From the NCBI RefSeq assembly GCF_003627155.1, contig NZ_CP032621.1:744001-808000 (forward strand): DNA of 64,000 bases. The letters are read 5' to 3'. Below are positions 25,361 to 34,697 of the stretch, piece by piece; position 1 is the stretch's first letter; every line of letters begins with the position of its first letter. Under the pieces are notes generated by a model. It had not been told where the DNA came from. It was given only the letters and a program-made list of their open reading frames with translations, and searched no databases. Both the position numbers and the translations under genes were made by a program. Source of the DNA: Streptococcus gwangjuense (GTDB lineage Bacteria; Bacillota; Bacilli; Lactobacillales; Streptococcaceae).

Positions 25361-25888
25361 TTAACGGCGTTTTCGAAGCACTTTATAGACAGCTAGTGCT
25401 AATGTATAGTCTACCATACTATGGATAATTGTGCCAAATCCAACTAGCACAAATAGAACATAAAACATATTTTCTACATTGGTACCAGAAGTTGCGTAAA
25501 AAACGACACAGGCCAATACTTCAGCAAGGGCATGAACGACAGCTAACACAAAGTTGAAAATCCAGGAAGATTTTGGTTTATCTAGGGTATCGGGGAATTT
25601 TTGTAGGTAAAGAGCTCCTAGGGTACCAAAAACGATATGAGAGAAAGCTCTAAAAACGATAACCATGGGATAGCCAGCCATCAAAAATCCAAAACTAGAA
25701 GCTATGATGACAAAAATTGCCATCAAGGGCGATAAGAACATGGCAATAAAAATAGCGATGTGACTTCCCAAAGTGTAAGAAGCAGGTGGAATGACAATCT
25801 TAAAGGGCATAACAATTGGAATCAAAATCGCAATAGCTGTTAAGAGGGCAGTCATTGTCATAAATTGTGTCTTTTTCCGTGTATTCAT
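25361..25888 (-). CDS. niaX: ECF transporter S component for niacin (NiaX)
   Basis: A 175-aa hydrophobic protein with about six helices, the substrate-binding S component of an energy-coupling-factor transporter. The shared ATPases and T component are encoded elsewhere. MNTRKKTQFM at 25888 is chosen because AAGGAG lies directly before it. The longer frame runs through the promoter. Co-location with niaR indicates niacin as the vitamin. A palindrome upstream could be the NiaR site. Confidence 0.87.
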   Translation of the reverse strand: MNTRKKTQFMTMTALLTAIAILIPIVMPFKIVIPPASYTLGSHIAIFIAMFLSPLMAIFVIIASSFGFLMAGYPMVIVFRAFSHIVFGTLGALYLQKFPDTLDKPKSSWIFNFVLAVVHALAEVLACVVFYATSGTNVENMFYVLFVLVGFGTIIHSMVDYTLALAVYKVLRKRR

Positions 25889-25906
25889 AATAATCTCCTT
25901 TTTCAC

Positions 25907-25916
25907 TGTATATACA
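25907..25916. promoter_or_regulatory. Palindrome upstream of niaX, candidate NiaR operator
   Basis: TGTATATACA is a perfect 10-bp palindrome lying between a TATACT -10-like sequence (minus strand, about 25920-25925) and the niaX ribosome-binding site. A repressor bound here would block transcription. The match to the NiaR consensus was not tested. Confidence 0.45.
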
Positions 25917-25985
25917 CTAGTATAGTACAATAAACCAGACAATAAAGCAAGGATTTACTTGAGTTTATAGGCTATTTTTAAGTTA

Positions 25986-26100
25986 ATGCTCTTCGAAAAT
26001 CTCTTCAAACCACGTCAGCTTCCATTTGCAACCTCAAAACCGTGTTTTGAGCAACCTGTAGCTTGCCTCCTAGTTTGCACTTTGATTTTCTTTGAGTATA
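25986..26100. repeat. BOX repeat element (boxA, shortened boxB, boxC)
   Basis: The unit begins with a boxA-like segment CTCTTCGAAAATCTCTTC and has a shortened boxB with the CTCAAAAC/GTTTTGAG stem. It ends with boxC (CTAGTTTGC... TTTGATTTTC... TTGAGTAT). BOX elements are dispersed, structured repeats of pneumococcus and its relatives. The full boxB hairpin is partly missing. The element sits between niaX and the panT terminator. Confidence 0.85.
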
Positions 26101-26143
26101 AATATTTGTAAAGATTTCACTAAAAAAAACTGTATAGAGCAAA

Positions 26144-26173
26144 ATCTCCACCTTCAAGCTTGAAAGTGGAGAT
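26144..26173. terminator. Terminator of the coaB-coaC-panT operon
   Basis: A nearly perfect 15-bp inverted repeat (26144-26158 with 26159-26173, one G-T pair, almost no loop in DNA form) stands just beyond the panT stop. Confidence 0.75.
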
Positions 26174-26177
26174 GTTT

Positions 26178-26741
26178 TTATTTTTTCAAAGTCTGTAGTC
26201 TTGGAACAATGGCTAGGGTTAGAACTGCGGAAATGACTAATTCTGCAATGGAGTTTGTTGAGATAACGGTTGCTAGGAGTTTTTGGATATTACCATCAAA
26301 GACATTTCCAAAAAGGTAGAAAATTCCACCAAGTACAAAGACTGTATTGGTAAGTGAACCAAGGGCACCAGCTAGAATCAGACCAGTTTTATTTTTCATC
26401 AGTTTATAGACTAGATAAGGAGTTAAACCAATCAAAATACGTGGAACGATGGCAATGATAGCTGAGTAGATGTTTCCGTTTGGGACGAATGGTGAGAAGA
26501 GGTAGCTTGTTGGTAGAATCGTAATTGTATTAACCGTCAAACTAAGTAACCCCATCAAAAATCCAAGTGTAATCCCAACTCGTGGTCCGTAGATAATGCT
26601 GGCAATAATGACAGGAATATGAACAATGGTCGGTTTGATTGGGAATGGAAAAAGGTTAAAGATAAGTGAGCTCAGAAAGTGTATCACGAGCATGGTTGCA
26701 AAAAAGATAGCAATGGGTGCAATATTAGAGCGTTTTTTCAT
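26178..26741 (-). CDS. panT: ECF transporter S component, probably pantothenate (PanT)
   Basis: A 187-aa membrane protein with about six helices and the compact fold of ECF S components. It overlaps the end of coaC by 17 nt. Placement in an operon with coaB and coaC, which use phosphopantothenate, points to pantothenate or a close precursor, as predicted for the PanT group of Firmicutes. The substrate is inferred from context. Shared EcfA/EcfT subunits are not in the window. Confidence 0.82.
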   Translation of the reverse strand: MKKRSNIAPIAIFFATMLVIHFLSSLIFNLFPFPIKPTIVHIPVIIASIIYGPRVGITLGFLMGLLSLTVNTITILPTSYLFSPFVPNGNIYSAIIAIVPRILIGLTPYLVYKLMKNKTGLILAGALGSLTNTVFVLGGIFYLFGNVFDGNIQKLLATVISTNSIAELVISAVLTLAIVPRLQTLKK

Positions 26742-27276
26742 CGAGAGTTTCCTTTATTCTTTCTAAAATAATTGTGAGGTCGGCTAAAGCTCCTCGTCCA
26801 TGGTCGCCACAAGCTAGTAGGGATTCTTTTGGAGCAATCAGCTGATAGCCGTAGCTTTCTAATGTTTTTAGATTAGCCTGAGTTGTTGGATGGTCATACA
26901 TTTTTGTATTCATTGCTGGTGCGATGAGTTTTGGGATATGACTTGGCAAGGCTAGAGCCGTACTGGTCACCATGTTGTCCGCAAAGCCGTGGGCTAGTTT
27001 TGCAATAGTGTTAGCAGTAGCAGGGGACACGATAAATAAATCTGCTTTTTTTCCCAGTTCTATATGATTGACTTGAGCAGGATAGGGTTCCTTCATGACA
27101 TCTAAGTGGACGAAATTCTGTGAAAGTGCCTGTAGTGTCAAAGGTTGGATAAACTCTGTAGCAGCCTGAGTCATTAAAACAGTGACTTGATGACCTTGTT
27201 TTTTTAGAGAACTGACTAAATCTGCCGACTTATAAGAGGCGATTGAGCCCGTTACAGCCAAGAGAATATGTGCCAT
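26725..27276 (-). CDS. coaC: Phosphopantothenoylcysteine decarboxylase
   Basis: A 183-aa flavoprotein that decarboxylates phosphopantothenoylcysteine to 4'-phosphopantetheine in CoA synthesis. The flavin-binding GSIASYKSADLV is at residues 10-21 and the conserved PAMNTKMY lies near 118-125. Streptococci carry separate coaB and coaC genes where many bacteria have a fused CoaBC. Here coaB lies 11 nt upstream. GAAAGGAA precedes the start. Confidence 0.93.
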   Translation of the reverse strand: MAHILLAVTGSIASYKSADLVSSLKKQGHQVTVLMTQAATEFIQPLTLQALSQNFVHLDVMKEPYPAQVNHIELGKKADLFIVSPATANTIAKLAHGFADNMVTSTALALPSHIPKLIAPAMNTKMYDHPTTQANLKTLESYGYQLIAPKESLLACGDHGRGALADLTIILERIKETLDEKTL

Positions 27277-27287
27277 AGCTTTCCTTT

Positions 27288-27977
27288 CTAAGAATGATAG
27301 GCTTGAATTTTTTCAAGGAGGAGTTTTGCAATTTCTTCTTTAGTGTTAACCGTTTGAAGATAATCTTTCTCAACAAAGATTGCACGATGCTGGTTTGCTG
27401 ATATTTGAGTTAGATCATTGGCTATAATCAACTCTGCTTGGTTTTTGATAAGACTTTTTCTAGCAATGTCAACCAGATGATCTTCGGTAACTTCAACCAG
27501 CAGTTTAAAGCCAATCAGATGAATAGCAGGATTCCATTCCTTGACTAGGGAGATGATTTTGGGTGTCTTTTTAAGGAACAAAACCTGAACCTCATCAGTT
27601 GAAGAAATCTTAGCTTGATGATTCTGCTTGCTTAAAAATTCTTCTAGATTGGAGCTAGCCTGAACTTCCTCAACCCCTGTCATATAAACAGGAGTGTAGT
27701 CGGACACCGCCATTGAGTGAATCAAAACCTGATAATCTGCAACACGTTCTTGCATTTCTATTAGAAGGTCCTTGGTATTGTTAATTTCTCGAATATTTAG
27801 GTTGGGATGGGCTTCTGGCTTCAAAGCTTGTTTTGTAGTAATTAAACAAACTTCATGCCCTGCAGCAAGCAAAGTTTCTGTGATGATTTTGCCCAGGCGA
27901 CCTGTAGAATGGTTAGTGATAGAGCGGACGCTATCGATAGCTTCACTGGTACCGCCCGATGTAACTAAAATTTTCAT
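27288..27977 (-). CDS. coaB: Phosphopantothenate-cysteine ligase
   Basis: A 229-aa enzyme joining cysteine to 4'-phosphopantothenate in CoA synthesis. The start MKILVTSGGTSE matches the family N-terminus (nucleotide-binding TSGGT). The 15 extra codons upstream would run through the promoter. Conserved segments include VRSITNHSTGRLG, MAVSDYTP and IGFKLL. The ATG lies six bases after a -10 box with no ribosome-binding site, so the message is probably leaderless. It heads the coaB-coaC-panT operon. Confidence 0.93.
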   Translation of the reverse strand: MKILVTSGGTSEAIDSVRSITNHSTGRLGKIITETLLAAGHEVCLITTKQALKPEAHPNLNIREINNTKDLLIEMQERVADYQVLIHSMAVSDYTPVYMTGVEEVQASSNLEEFLSKQNHQAKISSTDEVQVLFLKKTPKIISLVKEWNPAIHLIGFKLLVEVTEDHLVDIARKSLIKNQAELIIANDLTQISANQHRAIFVEKDYLQTVNTKEEIAKLLLEKIQAYHS

Positions 27978-27983
27978 AGCACT

Positions 27984-28012
27984 ATTGTACACAAAAATAA
28001 ACGGTAAGTAAA
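27984..28012 (-). promoter_or_regulatory. Promoter of coaB-coaC-panT; predicts a leaderless mRNA
   Basis: On the minus strand a TTTACT-like -35 (28007-28012), a 17-bp spacer and TACAAT (27984-27989). The ATG starts six bases after the -10 box. No Shine-Dalgarno sequence is present. Confidence 0.65.
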
Positions 28013-28160
28013 ATGAAAGCAATAAAAATTTGGTAAAAGGAAAGAATATAGTTTCAAACTATAAAGCCATATAAAATTTAAGAAAGGGCTCTAAAAACCT
28101 TAAAAACAGGGATATTTACGAACGTTTAGAGAGTTTTAGGATGTTAAAAATCTTGTTTTG

Positions 28161-28169
28161 TGTTATAAT
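28161..28169 (+). promoter_or_regulatory. Extended -10 promoter of fhs
   Basis: TGT-TATAAT ends at 28169, 33 nt before the ATG, with AGAGGAG between. The interval 27978-28160 holds this promoter and that of coaB, and nothing else recognisable. Confidence 0.7.
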
Positions 28170-28202
28170 GAATTATCATATAAGAGGTTAGAGGAGTTTT
28201 GA

Positions 28203-29873
28203 ATGAAAACAGATATTGAAATTGCACAGAGTATTGAGTTGAAACCAATCGTTGATGTTGTAGAGAAACTTGGTATTTCTTACGACGATTTGGAGTTGTA
28301 CGGAAAGTACAAGGCTAAGCTCAGCTTTGATAAAATTCGTGCAGTTGAGAGCAATCCGGTTGGAAAATTGATTCTGGTTACTGCCATCAACCCAACACCT
28401 GCAGGTGAAGGAAAATCAACTATTACCATTGGTCTTGCGGATGCCTTGAACAAGATTGGCAAGAAAACCATGATTGCTATTCGCGAACCATCTCTTGGTC
28501 CAGTAATGGGTATCAAGGGTGGTGCCGCTGGTGGTGGTTACGCTCAAGTTCTGCCAATGGAAGACATCAACCTTCACTTCACTGGAGACATGCATGCTAT
28601 TACAACTGCCAACAATGCTCTTTCTGCCTTGATTGACAACCACTTGCACCAAGGAAACGAGTTGGGAATTGACCAACGTCGTATCCTCTGGAAACGTGTT
28701 GTGGACTTGAACGATCGTGCACTTCGTCATGTTACAGTTGGGCTTGGTGGTCCTTTAAATGGTATCCCACGTGAAGATGGTTTTGACATTACAGTTGCTT
28801 CAGAGATCATGGCCATTCTTTGCTTAGCAACGAACATAGAGGACTTGAAACGACGTTTGGCTAATATTGTTATTGGTTACCGCTATGACCGTACACCTGT
28901 TTCTGTAGGTGATTTGCAGGTTGAAGGTGCCTTAGCTTTGATTTTGAAGGATGCGATTAAGCCGAACCTGGTTCAGACAATTTATGGTACGCCTGCTTTT
29001 GTACACGGTGGTCCATTTGCCAATATCGCTCACGGATGTAACTCTGTCTTGGCAACTACAACAGCACTTCACTTGGCTGATTACACTGTTACTGAAGCTG
29101 GTTTTGGTGCAGACCTTGGTGCTGAAAAATTCCTTGATATCAAGACACCAAACTTGCCAACATCTCCAGATGCAGTTGTCATTGTTGCAACCCTTCGTGC
29201 CCTTAAGATGAATGGTGGTGTGGCTAAAGACGCTCTTACTGAAGAAAACGTAGAAGCAGTTCGTGCAGGTTTTGCTAACTTGAAACGCCACGTTGAAAAT
29301 ATCCGTAAATTTGGAGTACCTGCAGTTGTAGCAATCAATGAATTTGTTTCTGATACAGAAGCTGAAATTGCAGCCTTGAAAGAACTTTGTGCCTCAATCG
29401 ATGTACCAGTTGAGTTGGCAAGTGTCTGGGCTGATGGTGCGGAAGGTGGAGTAGCTCTTGCTGAAACGGTTGTTAAGACTATTGCTGAAAACCCATCTAA
29501 CTATAAACGTTTGTATGACAATGACCTTTCTGTCCAAGAAAAGATTGAAAAGATTGTTACTGAAATCTACCGTGGTAGTAAAGTGAACTTTGAGAAGAAA
29601 GCTCAAACACAAATCGCTCAAATCGTTCAAAACGGTTGGGACAAATTACCAATCTGTATGGCTAAAACTCAATATAGTTTCTCAGATAATCCAAATGCAC
29701 TTGGAGCACCTGAAAACTTTGAAATTACCATTCGCGAATTGGTGCCAAAATTAGGTGCAGGCTTCATCGTTGCCCTAACTGGTGATGTCATGACCATGCC
29801 AGGACTTCCAAAACGACCAGCAGCTCTCAATATGGATGTTGAAAGCGATGGAACCGTTCTAGGCTTGTTCTAA
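28203..29873 (+). CDS. fhs: Formate-tetrahydrofolate ligase
   Basis: A 556-aa enzyme making 10-formyltetrahydrofolate from formate, THF and ATP, feeding purine synthesis and fMet-tRNA formation. The P-loop TPAGEGKST is at residues 65-73, with [18 protein letters not shown] following. The length is normal for the family. The gene is monocistronic with its own promoter and terminator. Confidence 0.97.
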   Translation: MKTDIEIAQSIELKPIVDVVEKLGISYDDLELYGKYKAKLSFDKIRAVESNPVGKLILVTAINPTPAGEGKSTITIGLADALNKIGKKTMIAIREPSLGPVMGIKGGAAGGGYAQVLPMEDINLHFTGDMHAITTANNALSALIDNHLHQGNELGIDQRRILWKRVVDLNDRALRHVTVGLGGPLNGIPREDGFDITVASEIMAILCLATNIEDLKRRLANIVIGYRYDRTPVSVGDLQVEGALALILKDAIKPNLVQTIYGTPAFVHGGPFANIAHGCNSVLATTTALHLADYTVTEAGFGADLGAEKFLDIKTPNLPTSPDAVVIVATLRALKMNGGVAKDALTEENVEAVRAGFANLKRHVENIRKFGVPAVVAINEFVSDTEAEIAALKELCASIDVPVELASVWADGAEGGVALAETVVKTIAENPSNYKRLYDNDLSVQEKIEKIVTEIYRGSKVNFEKKAQTQIAQIVQNGWDKLPICMAKTQYSFSDNPNALGAPENFEITIRELVPKLGAGFIVALTGDVMTMPGLPKRPAALNMDVESDGTVLGLF

Positions 29874-29890
29874 TAGTTTAATTGAATTCA

Positions 29891-29926
29891 AATGAGTTTG
29901 GAAATAATATCCAAGCTCATTTTTTA
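29891..29926 (+). terminator. Terminator of fhs
   Basis: An 11-bp stem (AATGAGTTTGG with CCAAGCTCATT, one mismatch) has a 9-nt loop, and the T-run continues past 29921. Confidence 0.85.
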
Positions 29927-29990
29927 TCTAGATATAAGAAGTTGCCTTCTACACGTAACCAGTCTAGGTAAAGATATTTTCCTTGAATTC

Positions 29991-29999
29991 TGATATAAT
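29991..29999 (+). promoter_or_regulatory. Extended -10 promoter of pcrA
   Basis: TGA-TATAAT ends at 29999, 33 nt before the pcrA start. GGAAGAGAAG serves as ribosome-binding site. Confidence 0.6.
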
Positions 30000-30032
30000 A
30001 GAAATATTGACTTCAAGAGTAAGGAAGAGAAG

Positions 30033-32324
30033 ATGAACGCATTATTAAATGGAATGAATGACCGTCAGGCTGAGGCGGTGCAAACGACAGAAGGTCCCTT
30101 GTTAATCATGGCAGGGGCTGGTTCTGGAAAGACCCGTGTTTTGACCCACCGTATCGCTTATTTGATTGATGAAAAGCTGGTCAATCCTTGGAATATCTTG
30201 GCCATTACCTTTACTAATAAGGCTGCGCGTGAGATGAAGGAGCGTGCTTATAGCCTCAATCCAGCCACTCAGGACTGTCTGATTGCGACCTTCCACTCCA
30301 TGTGTGTTCGTATTTTGCGTCGCGATGCGGACTATATTGGCTACAACCGCAATTTCACTATTGTAGATCCTGGTGAACAGCGAACGCTCATGAAACGCAT
30401 TCTTAAACAGTTGAACTTGGATCCTAAAAAATGGAATGAACGAACTATTTTGGGGACCATTTCCAATGCTAAGAATGATTTGATTGATGATGTTGCCTAT
30501 GCTGCCCAAGCTGGCGATATGTATACGCAAATCGTGGCCCAGTGTTACACGGCTTATCAAAAAGAGCTTCGTCAGTCTGAGTCTGTTGACTTTGATGATT
30601 TGATTATGCTGACCTTGCGTCTCTTTGATCAAAATCCTGATGTTTTGACCTGCTATCAACAGAAATTCCAATACATCCACGTTGATGAGTACCAAGATAC
30701 CAACCATGCCCAGTACCAATTGGTCAAACTCTTGGCTTCGCGCTTAAAAAACATCTGTGTGGTTGGGGATGCGGACCAGTCTATCTACGGTTGGCGTGGT
30801 GCTGATATGCAGAATATCTTGGACTTCGAAAAGGATTATCCCCAAGCCAAGGTTGTTTTGTTGGAGGAGAATTACCGCTCAACTAAAACCATTCTCCAAG
30901 CGGCTAACGAGGTTATTAAAAATAATAAAAACCGCCGTCCTAAGAATCTCTGGACCCAGAATGCTGATGGGGAGCAAATCGTTTACTATCGTGCTAATGA
31001 TGAAATAGATGAGGCTGTATTTGTAGCCAAAACCATCGATGAACTGGGTCGCAACCAAAACTTCCTTCACAAGGATTTTGCAGTTCTTTATCGTACTAAT
31101 GCGCAGTCCCGTACTATTGAGGAAGCCTTGCTCAAGTCAAATATCCCTTATACCATGGTTGGCGGAACCAAGTTCTACAGCCGTAAGGAAATCCGAGATA
31201 TTATCGCTTACCTCAATCTTATTGCCAATTTGAGTGACAATATCAGTTTTGAGCGTATTATCAACGAGCCTAAACGTGGAATTGGGCCAGGTACAGTCGA
31301 GAAAATTCGTGACTTTGCGAATATGCAAGACATGTCCATGCTAGATGCTTCTGCAAACATCATGTTGTCTGGTATCAAGGGTAAAGCAGCCCAGTCTATC
31401 TGGGATTTTGCCAATATGATTCTGGATTTGCGGGAGCAACTGGACCACTTAAGCATTACTGAGTTGGTTGAGGCCGTCCTAGAAAAAACAGGTTACGTCG
31501 ATATTCTAAATGCTCAAGCGACTTTAGAAAGCAAGGCTCGGGTTGAAAATATTGAAGAGTTCCTTTCTGTGACGAAAAACTTTGATGACACCTCTGATGG
31601 GCCAGAAGAGGAAACTGGTCTGGATAAACTGAGTCGTTTCTTAAATGATTTGGCCTTAATTGCAGACACAGATTCAGGTAGTCAGGAGACATCAGAAGTG
31701 ACCCTGATGACCCTACACGCTGCCAAAGGTCTCGAGTTTCCAGTTGTCTTTTTGATTGGGATGGAAGAAAATGTCTTTCCGCTTAGCCGTGCAGCTGAAG
31801 ATCAAGATGAATTAGAAGAAGAACGCCGTCTAGCCTATGTAGGTATCACGCGTGCAGAGAAAATTCTCTATCTGACCAATGCCAACTCACGCCTGCTTTT
31901 TGGTCGTACCAACTACAACCGTCCAACTCGTTTTATTAACGAAATCAGTTCAGACTTACTTGAGTATCAAGGATTGGCTCGTCCAGCCAATACAAGCTTT
32001 AAGGCATCTTATAGCAGTGGTGGTCTTGCCTTTGGTCAAGGTATGAGTTTGGCTCAAGCTCTTCAAGAACGGAAACGCAATGCTGCACCAAAATCTATCC
32101 AGTCAAGTGGTCTCCCATTTGGTCAATTTACAGCTGGAGCAAAATCAGCGTCTAGCGAGGCAAATTGGTCCATTGGTGACATTGCCCTCCACAAGAAGTG
32201 GGGAGAGGGAACTGTTCTGGAAGTTTCAGGTAGCGGTGCTACTCAGGAATTAAAAATCAATTTCCCAGAAGTAGGTTTGAAAAAACTTTTAGCCAGTGTG
32301 GCTCCAATTGAGAAAAAAATCTAA
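30033..32324 (+). CDS. pcrA: ATP-dependent DNA helicase PcrA (UvrD family)
   Basis: A 763-aa superfamily 1 helicase acting in repair, rolling-circle replication and removal of RecA filaments. Q motif NDRQAEAV; Walker A GAGSGKT at about residues 28-34; motif [13 protein letters not shown] at about 224-234; motif [13 protein letters not shown]; motif [14 protein letters not shown]; motif [15 protein letters not shown] Gly/Ser-rich C-terminal tail ends in a small Tudor-like domain (residues about 705-763). It is followed 42 nt later by radC, with a hairpin between. Confidence 0.96.
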   Translation: MNALLNGMNDRQAEAVQTTEGPLLIMAGAGSGKTRVLTHRIAYLIDEKLVNPWNILAITFTNKAAREMKERAYSLNPATQDCLIATFHSMCVRILRRDADYIGYNRNFTIVDPGEQRTLMKRILKQLNLDPKKWNERTILGTISNAKNDLIDDVAYAAQAGDMYTQIVAQCYTAYQKELRQSESVDFDDLIMLTLRLFDQNPDVLTCYQQKFQYIHVDEYQDTNHAQYQLVKLLASRLKNICVVGDADQSIYGWRGADMQNILDFEKDYPQAKVVLLEENYRSTKTILQAANEVIKNNKNRRPKNLWTQNADGEQIVYYRANDEIDEAVFVAKTIDELGRNQNFLHKDFAVLYRTNAQSRTIEEALLKSNIPYTMVGGTKFYSRKEIRDIIAYLNLIANLSDNISFERIINEPKRGIGPGTVEKIRDFANMQDMSMLDASANIMLSGIKGKAAQSIWDFANMILDLREQLDHLSITELVEAVLEKTGYVDILNAQATLESKARVENIEEFLSVTKNFDDTSDGPEEETGLDKLSRFLNDLALIADTDSGSQETSEVTLMTLHAAKGLEFPVVFLIGMEENVFPLSRAAEDQDELEEERRLAYVGITRAEKILYLTNANSRLLFGRTNYNRPTRFINEISSDLLEYQGLARPANTSFKASYSSGGLAFGQGMSLAQALQERKRNAAPKSIQSSGLPFGQFTAGAKSASSEANWSIGDIALHKKWGEGTVLEVSGSGATQELKINFPEVGLKKLLASVAPIEKKI

Positions 32325-32330
32325 TTTTCC

Positions 32331-32366
32331 ATCCTTCTCACGAATAATAAAGTGAGGAGGATTTTT
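32331..32366 (+). terminator. Hairpin between pcrA and radC that buries the radC ribosome-binding site
   Basis: ATCCTTCTCAC (32331-32341) pairs fully with GTGAGGAGGAT (32352-32362) through 11 bp including one G-U. A TTTT run follows directly before the radC ATG at 32367. The right arm contains the GGAGG of radC. The element looks like an intrinsic terminator for pcrA and would also block translation of read-through radC mRNA. Confidence 0.65.
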
Positions 32367-33047
32367 ATGTATAGTATTTCATTTCAAGAAGATTCACTAT
32401 TACCAAGAGAAAGACTAGCTAAGGAAGGAGTAGAAGCGCTCAGTAATCAAGAGTTGCTAGCTATTTTACTTAGGACAGGAACACGTCAAGTCAGTGTTTT
32501 TGAAATTGCCCAGAAAGTCTTGAACAATCTTTCAAGCCTAACGGATTTGAAAAAAATGACCCTGCAGGAATTGCAGAGTCTGTCTGGTATAGGTCGTGTT
32601 AAGTCCATAGAATTACAAGCTATGATTGAACTGGGGCATCGTATTCATAAACATGAGACTATTGAGTTGGAAAGTATTCTTAGTAGCCAAAAGTTGGCCA
32701 AGAAGATGCAGCAGGAGTTGGGACATAAAAAACAAGAGCACCTGGTGGCGCTCTATCTCAATACTCAAAATCAAATCATCCATCAACAGACCATTTTCAT
32801 CGGTTCTGCAACTCGTAGTATCGCTGAACCGCGAGAGATCCTTCACTATGCAATCAAGCATATGGCGACTTCTCTCATCTTGGTTCACAATCATCCTTCA
32901 GGAGCGGTAGCGCCTAGCCGAAATGATGATCATGTCACTAAACTTGTCAAAGAAGCCTGCGAACTGATGGGGATTGTCCTCTTGGACCATTTGATTGTCT
33001 CTCATTCTAATTACTTTAGTTATCGTGAAAAGACAGATTTAATCTAA
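32367..33047 (+). CDS. radC: RadC family JAB-domain protein
   Basis: A 226-aa RadC-like protein. The N-terminal HhH region is around residues 40-85 ([17 protein letters not shown]). The C-terminal JAB/MPN domain has HNHPSG at about 174-179 followed by the metal-binding Asp of DDHV. The ATG at 32367 follows GGAGG. The Met five codons earlier lies inside the hairpin. RadC is competence-induced in pneumococcus, but its deletion has little effect on repair and the function is unsettled. It ends in a 4-nt tail-to-tail overlap with the next gene. Confidence 0.92.
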   Translation: MYSISFQEDSLLPRERLAKEGVEALSNQELLAILLRTGTRQVSVFEIAQKVLNNLSSLTDLKKMTLQELQSLSGIGRVKSIELQAMIELGHRIHKHETIELESILSSQKLAKKMQQELGHKKQEHLVALYLNTQNQIIHQQTIFIGSATRSIAEPREILHYAIKHMATSLILVHNHPSGAVAPSRNDDHVTKLVKEACELMGIVLLDHLIVSHSNYFSYREKTDLI

Positions 33048-33733
33048 AGTTCATTAACGACATAGTCAAAGAGGTTTTTATCCTTGGGGCGATTTTCAAA
33101 TAGAAATTCTGGGTGCCATTGCACACCGAGAAAGGCAACATCATCCGTACTCATGACAGCTTCAATGATGCCATCTTGAGGATCATGGGCCGCAATCTTT
33201 AAATTTGGTGCTAAATCCTTGATGCTCTGATGGTGGAAGGAGTTAATATGCGAAATTTCTCCATAGATTTCTCGAAGAACTGTATCAGGCTCTGTCATCA
33301 AGCGTTGAGTTGTGTACTCAGCAGAACAATCCTGCCAATGGTCTTCGATATCTTGGTACAAAGTTCCACCCATGGCAACGTTAAAGAGTTGAGTTCCACG
33401 ACAGACAGAAAAAATTGGCTTTTTCTGTTTAATAGCTTCCTTGATGAGGGCCAGTTCAAAGATATCCCTTTGAAGGTGGTAGTCATCGCTATCGATGGTT
33501 TTTGTTTCACCATAGAATTTTGGATCAACATTTTGACCACCTGTCAAGATGAGCTTGTCAATCATACTGATATAGTGGTAGGCCATTTCTTGATCACCAA
33601 TCGGTAGGATGATGGGAATCCCTCCAGCGTCTTTAACGCCTTCAACAAAGCCTTTTGTTGCGTAGCTCATCATGATGTCATCATCTGGATGAGTTTTTTC
33701 GTTTCCTGTAATCCCAATAACTGGTTTTTTCAT
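33044..33733 (-). CDS. Class I glutamine amidotransferase, gamma-glutamyl hydrolase family (PuuD-like)
   Basis: A 229-aa peptidase C26 type enzyme. The catalytic Cys111 lies in VCRGTQLFN, and the His and Glu of QWHPEF lie near residues 210-212. The N-terminus [12 protein letters not shown] is typical. It may hydrolyse gamma-glutamyl amides, but the natural substrate is unknown. It lies 17 nt downstream of rex on the same strand and is likely co-transcribed. Its stop overlaps radC. Confidence 0.87.
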   Translation of the reverse strand: MKKPVIGITGNEKTHPDDDIMMSYATKGFVEGVKDAGGIPIILPIGDQEMAYHYISMIDKLILTGGQNVDPKFYGETKTIDSDDYHLQRDIFELALIKEAIKQKKPIFSVCRGTQLFNVAMGGTLYQDIEDHWQDCSAEYTTQRLMTEPDTVLREIYGEISHINSFHHQSIKDLAPNLKIAAHDPQDGIIEAVMSTDDVAFLGVQWHPEFLFENRPKDKNLFDYVVNEL

Positions 33734-33750
33734 AAAATGATTTTCGCTTT

Positions 33751-34392
33751 CTAATCCTCTTTTCGCATGAAGTAGAGGAGGGTTTGGAGTTCACTTGTCA
33801 AATCAACATACTGAACGACCACGTCTTTTGGTAAATGCAGATGGACTGGTGAAAAACTGAGAATTCCTTTCACGCCAGCATCTACCAAGAGATTGGCAAC
33901 CTCTTGTGACTTGACGCTGGGAACAGTCAAGATAGCAGTCTTCACATCAGCATCCTTGATTTTATCCTTGATTTGAGAAATTCCGTAAATAGGAATCCCA
34001 TCAGGAGTTTGGCTACCAACTTCAGGATGGTCATCTAGGTCAAAGGCCATGATAATCTTCATCTTGTTACGCTCGTGGAAGCGGTAGTGGAGAAGGGCAT
34101 GGCCCATATTTCCAATACCAACAAGCATGACATTGGTAATAGAGTTATCATTGAGCAAATCGGCAAAAAACGTCATCAGTTTTTTGACATCATAGCCAAA
34201 ACCACGACGACCTAGTTCACCAAAATAGGAAAAATCACGACGTACGGTCGCTGAGTCAATCCCAATGGCCTCTGCAATTTGTTTAGAGTTGGCACGTTCA
34301 ATCTTTTCTGCATGAAATCTCTTAAAAATTCGATAGTAGAGAGAGAGTCTTTTCGCTGTTGCTTTTGGAATAGCAGACTGTTTATCTTTCAC
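33751..34392 (-). CDS. rex: Redox-sensing transcription repressor Rex
   Basis: A 213-aa repressor that binds DNA when NAD+ is high and releases it when NADH rises. It controls fermentation genes. The N-terminal winged helix reads [12 protein letters not shown] and [17 protein letters not shown]. The Rossmann domain has [13 protein letters not shown] at about residues 91-103. The start codon is GTG (34390-34392), preceded by GAAAGG. A Rex-type operator overlaps its own promoter, pointing to autoregulation. Confidence 0.95.
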   Translation of the reverse strand: MKDKQSAIPKATAKRLSLYYRIFKRFHAEKIERANSKQIAEAIGIDSATVRRDFSYFGELGRRGFGYDVKKLMTFFADLLNDNSITNVMLVGIGNMGHALLHYRFHERNKMKIIMAFDLDDHPEVGSQTPDGIPIYGISQIKDKIKDADVKTAILTVPSVKSQEVANLLVDAGVKGILSFSPVHLHLPKDVVVQYVDLTSELQTLLYFMRKED

Positions 34393-34417
34393 AAAATCAC
34401 AACCTTTCTATTCTTCT

Positions 34418-34449
34418 ATTTTATAGAAACATTGTGAAAAAATCAACAA
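34418..34449 (-). promoter_or_regulatory. rex promoter with an overlapping Rex-box-like operator
   Basis: TTGATT (34441-34446), a 17-bp spacer and TAAAAT (34418-34423) on the minus strand. TTGTGAAAAAATCAACAA (34432-34449) resembles the Rex box TTGTGAANNNNTTCACAA, with a perfect left half and an imperfect right half, and covers the -35. Confidence 0.65.
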
Positions 34450-34458
34450 AAATAAGAA

Positions 34459-34482
34459 AAAACTAAGAAAAATCTTAGTTTT
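34459..34482 (-). terminator. Terminator of the prs operon
   Basis: ACTAAGA/TCTTAGT stem (34462-34468 with 34473-34479), extended by A/T pairs, overlaps the stop codon of the 71-aa gene. On the minus strand a T-rich run follows. Confidence 0.7.
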
Positions 34483-34690
34483 GATGTAAAAAATCTGCAT
34501 GTGATAGAAAACGGTAGAGGTCTCCGACCAGACCCTGATAAACTTTCTGGCCCTTAAAAGTCAGAGAAGTCACATAAAGTGTATCTGGTAGAGTCACACA
34601 TCCTGATAGAGCCAGCATGAGAGCCTCGTAATCCTCATACTTTAGAGTCCGCTCTACATGATAGTTATCCTTATAGGTCAGTTCAAACAT
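34475..34690 (-). CDS. 71-aa conserved protein (DUF4649-like)
   Basis: A small soluble protein starting MFELTYKDNYHVERTLKYED. An upstream in-frame Met would place the start inside the DUF1831 gene, and GAAAGATAGAG precedes the chosen ATG. It resembles a short Streptococcus-specific family that I recall as DUF4649. No motif indicates function. It is the last gene of the minus-strand unit that begins with prs and lies 7 nt after the DUF1831 gene. Confidence 0.65.
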   Translation of the reverse strand: MFELTYKDNYHVERTLKYEDYEALMLALSGCVTLPDTLYVTSLTFKGQKVYQGLVGDLYRFLSHADFLHQN

Positions 34691-34697
34691 TTTGGCT

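Noticed and set aside
28951..29338. Overlapping ORFs of 85-119 codons on either strand inside fhs
   Set aside because: They are shadows of the strongly biased fhs reading frame and have no ribosome-binding sites or family motifs.
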